DNA from: Strigamia acuminata
Lineage: Eukaryota > Arthropoda > Chilopoda > Geophilomorpha > Linotaeniidae
Direction of reading: 5' to 3'
Assembly (NCBI GenBank): GCA_949358305.1
Contig: OX442322.1
Span: forward strand, 4,340,001 to 4,404,000
Length of the DNA stretch: 64,000 nucleotides
Numbering within the stretch: the first letter of the stretch is position 1; every line of letters starts with the position of its first letter. The notes under the pieces were generated by a model. That model saw only the letters and a program-made list of their open reading frames with translations. It had not been told where the DNA came from and searched no databases. Below are positions 50,527-60,600 of the stretch, in pieces. The position numbers and the translations under genes are program-made.

Positions 50527-53500
50527 GTTAATAGCAGAATACCTTCGCCTCAAATCAGTAGGACTGCATAACGTTTCCTCATCAGCTCACGCATCTGCCC
50601 AGATTCCACAGCAATCTCGTCAAGGCTCGCGTCCGCGTCGTCCATTATCGCAGGTAAAATGCTTTAATTGTCATGAGATGGGCCACTATGAAAACAAGTG
50701 CCCATATCCCAAACGTCACGACCGAAATCAACAACCGGCAGCTTCTTTTCAACGCTCTGGAAGCAAGAGCAAGAAGCGTGGCAAGAACTCGGCTCCCAAA
50801 CCCGAGGACAATCGCCCGAAAGGAAGTTCACATCTGGTTCGCAACGCAGTGTTTTTCGTGAATGCTCCGCAGATTGTTGAACGCCCAGTTGCCCATCTAA
50901 TGCAGTCCAACAAATGGATAGTTGATTGTGGTGCCACAGATCATGTCTCCCATGTACGATCGTGGCTTTCCAATTTTTCGAATATTGTCCCTTTTGACAT
51001 CAAGCTGGGACAAGGAAAATCACAAGTGACTGGCCGAGGAAACGTTCAATTGCAGACACGTGTGGACAATTCTCATTGCAATGTGACGTTGACAAACATA
51101 CTTTATGCGCCCAATTTCGAGGCTAATTTAATTTCAGTGTTGAAAATCGACAAAACCCATCACCACATCCATATCTTCAATGGAGAAATAAACGTCTATC
51201 AAACAGATATCACAAATGCCATTTTGAGAGCAAAGGAGAAAGGAGGGTTGTATTATCTGGATGGGTTGTGTACTAATCCAACTGTTGCCACTACGTCTTC
51301 ACCGGTGATTCAACAATCACCCGTACAGACATTCGTCACAACGGAAGTTGACTTCGTGAACATTCCGAAGCCAAGGAAGCAGAAGTCAAAGCAACAGAAT
51401 ATCTTGGATTTTAGGATTCAAATGCCGCCATTGCCTGCGACTGAGGCCCTGACGTCAATTTCGGTTGCCACCAATCTTTTACCCACGTCACAACCCTTAC
51501 CTGTCCACACCAATTCTCCAATCCAATCCTATGCTAATGCTCTCCAGCATATTCCGAGTAGTCCCCCACCTAAGCTTACCACATCTTTTCCTGCCATCCA
51601 ATCCGCTGGTAATCCTTCTCAATCACAAAAGAAGGTCTTTGCTAATCCTGTCCAATTACCAAAGAAAGTCCTTGCCAATCCTGCTTCTGTTAAAGACGCA
51701 ACTGGTTTGTGGCATAGTCGCCTTGGCCATTTACACACCAACGCGATGCGGTTGTTAGCCAATAACGACAACGTGTATGGACTTGAACCCGCGGAATTGT
51801 CGCAAGAATTAGCGTGCAATGACTGTCGTCTTGCAAAATCCATCAGAGCTTTTCACAAGCCGGATCCACATCCATCAACTTCCAAGCCTCTTGACCTCTT
51901 ACACATGGACGTGTGGAGACCGTATCCTGTTCTTTCATTTAGGGGCGCTCGCTTCGTTTTCACCGTCATTGACGATGCAACACGGTACACCTAGATTACC
52001 CCTTTAGCTAAAAAATCTCAAGTCTTTTCGTGCTTCAAGGAGATCGTCGCCAGAGTCGAGCGTGTTGCAAACACACGCGTCAAAACCATTCGATCTGATA
52101 GAGGCGGCGAATTCATGTCGAATGAATTTCAACAATACTTGAAGGACAAAGGGATCCAGGGGCAGCTAACTAACGCTTCAAGTCCTCAAATGAATGGCAC
52201 AGCTGAAAAAAACAATCGAACAATGGCTGACCACATCAGGGCTGTCCAACAGGAGGCAAAACTTCCGGCCGGTTTACGGGCTGAACTTGCTGTCAACTTC
52301 GCGTATATCAAAAATCGAAGTCCGCACTCTCGTTTGAACAATCAAGTGCCATATATACTTTGGCAACAGCGTGCCCTTTCTTTGCGTCATCTGAGAAAAA
52401 TAGGATCTAAGTGCTGGGTGCACTTCACAGCACCAGGACGAAAGAAACTCGATCCCCGCGCTTGGGAAGGTTTCCTCGTAGGCTACGCCACTGGCACACG
52501 TGGTTACCGCATATGGAATCCTATGGACAATAGCGTAACGGAATCAACTCACGTACGCATTGATGAACATCAATCTTATAAAAGGACACTGAAGAATCAG
52601 AATGGTCATCGCAATGAAATTTTCGAAGAACTTGACGTTGGTCAACAACAACGAGTGTCATTTGACGACAATGTCCACTATTTGGATTGGCCAAAAGCCA
52701 ACTCTGATGGGGATTCATCGAGTGCATCGGATGACGATGATGATGACGACGATGATGAAAATGGATCAGTTTCAAAATCGATATCCATCCCTTTTGTTCA
52801 CATTTCTCTACTCAAGACACCCGAACATCAGTTGGTAGAAGCGTGCACACTGGCTTTACCAGATTCTGCGAGTTTGGGACGATCAGCATCATATCCAATC
52901 CTTTATCAAGAGGAAGGACAGGATACGCATAAAGATGTTGGACAGATTGTTGATGAGGCAATTCAACCGGACGCGGCAGAGTTGCAACAGATTCAGTCTC
53001 CACATGTATCACCAGAAACGTTTCAAACCAGTTCACCTGGACTTTCACCACCTGGATCGCCACTACGTTTTGTCACAACGCGTAGGAGACGGTCGAAATG
53101 TTTTGCAGCACATGATGCCATTATTCGATCAGGGCGCCATATCTCCTTTACCTCCTGGCCCCACTCATGTTGCAGCATCGTCAGCGGAGAAAACATCTTT
53201 CTACTGGCGATATATAGGCGGCGATACAGTCTTCAGACGATGGATTCGGGAAGAGCACCTTCGAAAAGATCAACGGCCTGGTTGCATAGACACCGACGTT
53301 TATTATTTCCCGGAACCTAATTTCCGACTAAGGTCACGAAAAGAAATCAAAGAGTTTTGCATTATGAACGATCTTCCGTACGATCCGGAACTTTTCTTTT
53401 TCGGTAACATGGAGCACACACTGCCCACGATTCCCGGTCCTTGTCACGTCGCGCATCTATGCCGTACAGAGCCATCATCCTATTCTGAAATCCCGAAATT

Positions 53501-53567
53501 CCCAGATGTCCCAAAATGGCGCAAAGCCATTGATGAAGAGTTGGGCACCTTTAAGGAAAGACTTGTA
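50527..53567 (+). pseudogene. Copia C4 gag-pol, second part
   Basis: Continues from QLIAEYLRLKS. Contains CFNCHEMGHYENKC (zinc knuckle, about 50660), protease WIVDCGATDHVSH (50915), pre-integrase LWHSRLGHLHT and CNDC, integrase DDATRYT and RSDRGGEF, and a Glu site that reads NGTAEKNNRT. A TAG at 51992-51994 replaces the Trp expected from C1 (RYTWIIPL). A frameshift near 53095 after TTRRRRSK moves the linker and RT start (EEHLRKDQRPG, KWRKAIDEEL) to another frame. The sequence then ends in unrelated DNA at about 53567. Confidence 0.9.
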
Positions 53568-54661
53568 TTGTTAGTTAAATAATTAAAGCAAATATGTCGA
53601 CACGAACAAGATGCATTCCTAAATTATTCCGTCTTCCTACAATTATCTTCGAGTTTGCGTAATTAATACGCATTGCCGTCATATTTGGTAATGATCACAT
53701 AATATCCTCTTCACACCAAGTTTTTGGATCTCATTCGAAGCTGCGGATCTAGATCCACGATTGGTGTGAACACTAAACTCCGTTCACGGATCTAGATTCG
53801 TGTGCCAAACAACTCTGTTCGTCAATCGAGTTCCCACAACTCGATTCACGGATTCGAATTCAATAAACAATGCCAGCACTGTCGCATTCCATCGAAGTGA
53901 TTGTTGAAACTCTGTTCTATTGGATCAGATCCAAACAAACTCGATTTGTTTGGTGTGAACAAGGTATAAGAACCATCTCTCTTAGCAGCCAGGCTGGCGT
54001 GATTTCTATCGCTGCATTTTATGAATTTTCCACCGCTATTACTTTGTAAAATGTGGACGCAAAAATATGCGCCATCATGTGTTTATACGTGTTGAAAATC
54101 GTTTATTCCAATTCATACACGTACCCGTGTTGTTTTCTGGATCCACCACGTTCACAGATTCTGCCACTCGTGGGTCCCAAGGAATACGTAATTCTCTGAC
54201 AAAATTGAGGTAGGCTGTAGAAAAATCTCTCGTCCTCGAGATTGTCATTCTGATACTGAATGTCACCTCTCTCAAGTATTCATCCCAACGGACCCCTACT
54301 AATAAACCTTCATTTCCTTTCTCTCCATTCCCCTTCCCCCCCACTCCAATAACTCCCTTCCCCTCCTCGATAACTAATTAGGAAACTTTTAAAACAATTT
54401 CATTCAAAATAATGATAAAAACATTTTTCAACTTAAAATAAATTAAAATCAGAATTACATTTTAACCACAATTTTTTCATTGTCCTAAGATAAAAAAAAT
54501 TGTGAAAAAAAAGGCCTGAATATATTTTTATAGACCACATTAAATCAAAATTATGTAAAAAAGACTGCAAAAATCAGAATTAGGGGTCACTTAAGAAATT
54601 GCGATAAAAACCACGATTCATGTTATACATAAATCATAATTTTTAATTTTAATTTTTTTAG
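53568..54661. other. AT-rich region with a possible fold-back repeat
   Basis: No convincing ORF. TTCACACCAA at 53710-53719 and its complement TTGGTGTGAA at 53761-53770 and 53950-53959 suggest a small inverted-repeat element of about 60 or 250 bp, with GATCTAGATCC and ACTCGATTCACGGATTCG nearby. No target duplication was established. The part just before 54662 looks like an intron end (T-rich, TTTTTTTAG). Confidence 0.4.
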
Positions 54662-55121
54662 ATAGAAATCATCAAACTAGACATCTATATGTTTCACACA
54701 ACAATGAACTCTCTTCTCGTTCTCATGCAGACACTCTTTTGAGTTTAATAGATATATTAAAATTACAGGATACATTGCCTGAAGATATGAGTGCAAATCA
54801 AGGATCTTTGATAAAGACGACACATATTAGAAATGGAAGGATGAAGCAATTAGAAGATTTTCTTTCCTTGGATAACTTATTAAATGACAAAGTAATTGAT
54901 AGAGATACAAGTGTTCGAACTAAAAATCCATCTGAAGCCATTATACAACTGTTGCTTCGTAAGCTATCAGATATTATTGTATGTGGCCTGAAAGAAATAA
55001 TTATTTTGATTTGTTGAAATAGAAATCTTATTGGAGACTCTTATATCCAGTATGCAAATGCTAGGTTTATCATCTGTGGATATTGAAGATGCCTTTGGAA
55101 AACAACCACCAGCTGATTTAG
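54662..55121 (+). CDS. Two exons of an unidentified host-like gene
   Basis: Exon 54662-54958 follows a T-rich acceptor and is open throughout (HQTRHLYVSHNNELSSRSH to SEAIIQLLL). A 64-nt GT-AG intron (54959-55022, GTAAGC to AAATAG) joins it in frame to 55023-55121 (LLETLISSMQMLG to KQPPADLG). The end matches a splice donor (TTAG/GTTAGT), although a TAG in the same frame could also be a stop. The protein is helical, Leu-rich and acidic. No domain is recognised, and neither start nor end is in view. Unlike everything around it, it has no retroelement motifs, so it is likely part of a cellular gene. Confidence 0.6.
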
Positions 55122-56399
55122 GTTAGTAAAAATACTTTAATATTGTTTGTATCATTTATACATATAATTTGTCTGACTGATGTGGAAATGTTAGCTTTTC
55201 AGTTTTTGTAAAGTTGTTGTAAAATTGATGAAAAATTAGACATTTAACATTGAATTTAATCACTTTAAATTTGATTTTTAAATTAGAGATTTACAATAAA
55301 TTTAAGTTGCTTGTAAATGACTTGGAAAGTTAATGTGTGAGTTTATCACCACCTGGCAACATATTTCAAAAATAAAAAAGTAAAAAAAGTTAAATTTGTT
55401 AAATATGAGGTTGGTTCTATCCAATTTACTGAAAAAATTAAGTAAAATATCATTGTTGGTGTTAAATAAAACCAAAATGTGATACCAATTCGATAGTTTA
55501 ATATTTTAATTTGGTTGTCGAAGTTGTAACAATCACAATATTGATGCGAGCTTGTGTTATTGCCTTCTGTTGATTTTGTTCGCTTTTCTGATCAAGGCTA
55601 TGAATCCTCTGCATATCTTATAGATGTGTGAGATTTTTATAAAAATTTCATTAGATTTATTTTCATGGCATATATTTGTTATAAGAAATCACTCAGTTGC
55701 AGTAATAATGGATGTTTTCCAGCTTCAAACTAAAAACAGGCTACATTGGATTGAATACAAAATGGCGAATATAGGGAAACAACAACAACTAGCGTCAACT
55801 GGTGGCGAAAAACAAAACACAGGTTAAATTTAATTTAGGTCTTAGCCGCGCAATATAGGGAGTTATTGCGCGGGAGGGACGCATACCTTCACTTGAAACA
55901 AGACAGGAGACTCAGATTGTTGGGTTTGGCCTTTAATCAGTTGTCTAGGGGTTGAGTCACCTATCTTACTGCGCAGTAGTGCCAGTAGGCACGCTACACC
56001 GGCCCGTCACACGCAGGGTGGGAGCCCCAAAAGTGACGTGGTCGGTCGCTTTGGACGAACATTCTGTTGTACCCACCTTGTACGACTCATGTAGCCACTC
56101 ACGGTACTGCAACAGTCATCTCCGGATCTGCCACTGAGTGTCACAGTGGTGAATGGTGAGAGCAACAGAGTGCGACCCTAGCAGCTCGCACTGGACACGT
56201 CTTCATTCTCGGTTTTCCTCACAATGTCTCCCTCTTATCACACCACTCCGCTCGTACCTCCTCTGCTAGGTTGGTCCACTCCTCCTTGCGGGGGACGGCT
56301 TGCGGCCACCAGATGGTGTGTGGAGTGACGTAGGCCACCCTAGTGGCCAAACGGTCACACCTCTCCCCCCTCGAAAAGGCATGGATAACCGGAGCCACA
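55122..56399. other. Unassigned region
   Basis: 55122-55850 is AT-rich, probably intron or intergenic. 55850-56399 is GC-richer with short repeats, but I recognise no gene or element in it. It borders the C5 protease remnant. Confidence 0.4.
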
Positions 56400-56798
56400 C
56401 ACCAGATCCAATGGGGCAACAGATTGACAGGCAAGCACGACAGTACTTTGGTAATGCGTATTTGTTCGTCATCATTTCTCGTCAAAATAATTTGACCTAT
56501 TCCAAGTGATGTGGAGAGCGTCTTTATCGGCCAATATTATTGCTGTCTTCTATATAAGCAAAAATGGTCTTCTTTTGCTGTCATATGACTCGTCGCGCCA
56601 GAGTCAATCAGCCATTCTACGTCATTATTGTAGTCTTCTTGTTTATTGTCGTTTGAATTTTTTACAGTCTCAAAAGCCATCATGCTGCTCTCTGTCTTCT
56701 GTGGCGTTCCACGTCTTCGAGGGTGAACTAGGTCACGTCCATGTCCGCGGTTATTTTTTCTTTAACTCTTAGGCTTCGTGCAGTCGGTAGAAATGTAT
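56400..56798 (-). pseudogene. Copia C5 protease remnant
   Basis: On the minus strand EWLIDSGATSHMTAKEDHF at about 56550-56612 is a copia protease active site, followed after a shift by GIGQIILTRNDDEQIRITKV. It continues the zinc-knuckle region at 63922-64000, from which it is separated by D3. It ends near 56400, where similarity is lost. Confidence 0.78.
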
Positions 56799-57031
56799 TG
56801 TCACGCGTGCGGATTGTCCCGAATGCCGAGCGATCCGTAGCGCGCAATTAGAGTTATAATTCGGTAAATGTTGCTTAATTTCGGCCACAGATGGCGTTGA
56901 CGATTGAAAACCGTCATCACCATGTAATTGGACCGATTAATTCGTGAATGGGGGTTATGGCAGATTTGCTATAAAACCGCTCGCTTTCAGACAGAGCTCT
57001 CTTCTCACTCCAGACTTCTACAAGTAACTAT

Positions 57032-57644
57032 TGTAGATTCCAATCGCTTTTAGTTGGTCTTCTTAAAGTCTCTGGCTTCTTTGTAATTTAAATGTATGTT
57101 TTGGAAATAAAATCTGCAGCTTGCTTCCACCATGAATTTTGTACACTCACTGGGGTTAAACTTTATTGTCTTCAAAAAGATATATACAAAAACGCTCCTA
57201 TTGGAGCACCACTAATCCGATAATTGGCTTCAGCTGCATTCCTAGAAGGAGAGCTGAAGCCAGGTCATGTGACAATAATCTAACCCTCTTTAAATAAAAG
57301 GTTAATGACACTAAATGTGAGAGATAAACATGTTAAAATTGAATACAAAATATTAAATTGAGTTTTACAGAATAATAAAACAATGAAACATTAAAAGGAG
57401 TATATAAAATCAAATAAACGACATTAAAACACTAGAATAATTGGATAAACCATACAACACTAAATGCAAGGTCAGCAAATATAAATGAAATATAAATGAG
57501 CAAATGACGCTGAATATTACATCAAAACAAATAAAAATACAGAAATGTTAAATGTAGAATCAAAGGAAATAAAATACACAAATATTAAATAAAATCAACA
57601 CATTAAAGGGAATGTGAACCTGGAGTAAAACGCCAGTTTTCACA
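57032..57644 (-). repeat. 3' LTR of BEL
   Basis: 613 bp, TGTAGATTCC to CAGTTTTCACA. The ORF stop (57640-57642) lies inside its edge, so coding sequence overlaps the LTR by a few bases. Confidence 0.95.
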
Positions 57645-60600
57645 CTCCCCCCGCGCCGATCTCACTTTGAACCTCCAAATGGACCAAACGCTGAATCGGA
57701 CGCCTCAACTTAGCCCCACCTGAAGTGACAAGCTCACATGATCGGACTTTGCCATCTCTTCCAACGCGCACTTCAGTGATACGGCCCATCTTCCACTGGA
57801 GCCGGGGTCGGCCTTGTTCTTCAACTAACACGACATCGCCTACTTTCAATTCGAGGAGTCCCGACCTTCCAGACTGTGTTTTCAAGTCTGTTAGGTATTC
57901 TTTTTGCCAACGACTCCAAAAAGAAAGCAGGGTTTTTTGACGATGACGCCATTGTCGGATAAAGGCTGCTTGTGTCGGCTCGATTTGGTTGATGTAACTA
58001 GGGTCCGGCAGGAATGTAACTCTTTCTCCCGTCAAGAAATGGGCAGGAGTTAAGCTCTCAGGTTCATCGGGCTTCTCATAAACGTAGGTTAGCGGACGAT
58101 GATTCAACACAGCTTCCACTTGGGTGAGGAGAGTGTTCAATTGAAAAAAGTTTAATGATGCAGTCCCAATAATTTTCTTCAAGCAGGATTTGACTGTCTT
58201 CACCATCCTTTCCCAAAATCCCCCCCACCACGGGCTATGTTCAACTATAAACTTCCAATTGATCCCCTTGTTGCATAGATAATTCTTGAACGACTCATCC
58301 TTGGTATTGTTCAATAATGCAGCCAATTCTTTGTTGGTACGGCGAAAAGTTGTCCCGTTGTCGCTATATAATGTCTTTGGTAGTCCACGGCGACTCACAA
58401 ATCGTTCGAACGCGTCGACAAAATCAGGCGTGTTGAGTGAGGGCACCAATTCGAGATGCACCGCTCGGATGTTAGCACAAGTAAACAGTGCGATGTATGC
58501 CTTTGTTTTGCGTCCTCTTATGTACAGGGGTCCCGCGAAGTCGACTCCTGTGACCGCAAATGGCTCGCAACGGGTGATTCTGTCAAATGGCAGCAATCCG
58601 GGTGATTCTTGCATCAATTTTCCCTGCACCTTCATGCACGTGACACATCGACTTAATGTTGACTTCAAGGTTCTCCTTGCGGCCGGTGTCCAGTATGACT
58701 CTCTAAATTGGGCGAGCGTTGCTGTCAAGCCGCAGTGGAGAACCTGGGAATGAGAATGCAAAAATATTAGTTTGGTCAATTCGCATTTTTGTGGTAACAC
58801 GATAGGTTGTGTTGCTGTTTGTTCATCTTTGGAGGTTTGTAGTCTGGTCCTCAGTCTCATTACTCCATTTGCATCGATGAACGGGTTGAGCAGCTTTAAT
58901 TTGGATGCTGCCATCAATGGTTTCCCCTCGGTCAGTTGCTTCATTTCTGCGGCGTAGTGTTGCCGTTGTGAAGCGATGATCAATTTTTGCTTTGCCGTCA
59001 CAAGTTCCTCTGCATTCAAAACCCCTTGTTGACGATGTCCGCTGTCTGCTTTTTGTTTTGAGTTGTGTGCAAAACGATAGCACCAGGCCCACACTCGACA
59101 TGTGCGTAAATATGACCTGGAAGTTGGAAATGCAAAATTTTGATTATTTTTTTGTTGAACTGCATTCGCGTGGGTTTCTCCGCTTGGCTCCTCGTGTTCG
59201 TCAGCCTCGCTGTCCAATTCGTCTGGGTCTATGGTTAATTCCATCTTATTATTTGGCCAGTTCTCTTGTTCTTCACTTAGCCATTTTGGCCCCTTCCACC
59301 ACAGTTCGTCATTTGTTAGCTCCGCCGCATCAATGCCTCTTGTCAGTCGGTCGGCTGGATTTTCCGGGCCCGCGACGTGTTTCCATGCCTTCACGTGCGA
59401 CTTTTCTCTGATTTCGATCGCCCGGTTGTTTATGAAGGTTGGTGGCCGCTTGGATGTGTTTGTTATCCAATGCAGGCAAATCTGACTGTCGGTCCAGTAA
59501 TGGTATCGGTCGCAGTCCATCACCTCCTTCAATTGGTCTCTGAGGCGTACTGCTAGAAGAGCACCCATCAACTCCAGTTTGGGCAGCGTCAATTGTTTTA
59601 CCGGGGCTACTCTAGATTTAGAAAATAAAAAATTTGTCATGATTAGATTTTCTTCTCTTCGGCGCACGTAAGCCACCGCGCCATAAGCCTTCGGGCTGGC
59701 ATCGCAAAATATGTGAATTTCATTTTCTTGACGTGGCTTGACTCCGTTCCATCTTGGCAGTTGGATTTCCCCCAACTTTGGGATTTGTTTTGCCCATTTT
59801 GTCCAAGTTTCTCGCATTTCTTCGTTTAATTCCTCGTCCCACTTCAATTTTCTCAGCCATAAAGTTTGGAAAAAAATCTTTGCCGTGATGGTGAAGGGAC
59901 TCGCAAAACCCAATGGGTCGAAAATTTGTGCTGTTATGCAGATGACCCTTCGTTTGGTGATTTGTTTGGTTCCAATGTCCTCTGCAATTTCCACAGCAAG
60001 GCCTATTTGGTCTGAATTTGGACTCCATCGCAATCCCAAAACCTTGGTTTCATCGTCGTTCATCAGCTCGCGGTCGGATGGGACTTCTTGTCGCATTATT
60101 TTTTGCAATTTGGTTGAATTTGTCTGCCATTTCACGAACTCCATTCCCGCTGCGGCCATGATGATGCGCGCCTGTCGAAAAATTTCTTCTGCCCTTTTCT
60201 CGCTGTCCAGGGAAGATATTAAATCATCCATGTAGAGGAATTGACTGATGAATGCGACGGCCTCTGGAAATTCGTCCTTAAACTTCTCCAAATGGTGCTT
60301 TATGGTCGCACTCAGCAGGAATGGGCTGGGGGCGGCTCCGAACAGCACTCGAGTTTGGCGTAAAATTTTGATTATTGCTCGTCCAATTCCGTCCCACAGC
60401 TCATCAATCCAAAAAAAACGAGTAGCGTCGCGATCCCTCATGGCAATTTCTATCTGGTGAAATGCCTTTTTGATATCGGCTATTAGTGCAAACTCATAAA
60501 TTCGAAACTTCAGCAAAATAAAAATTAGGGACGGGAGCAAATTGGTTCCTTTTGACAAACAGTCATTCAATGACAACTGACCCTTTTTGTGTGAAGAGGC

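Larger units (their letters stand above)
19004..53567 (+). mobile_element. Copia element C4, 3'-truncated, interrupted by C3
   Basis: Same copia family as C1. It runs from a 5' LTR through leader, gag, protease and integrase into the RT start, then breaks off at about 53567 after FKER. C3 (21188-50526) is inserted in gag with target duplication GTTAA. This is the outermost layer of the largest nest. It has two in-frame stops and a frameshift, so it is dead. Confidence 0.88.

Noticed and set aside
55624-55827. 67-codon ORF downstream of the host-like exons
   Set aside because: AT-rich, no splice link to the exons found, no motif.
56219-56485. 88-codon minus ORF as a gene
   Set aside because: Its first third is the end of the C5 protease; the rest runs into unrelated DNA.
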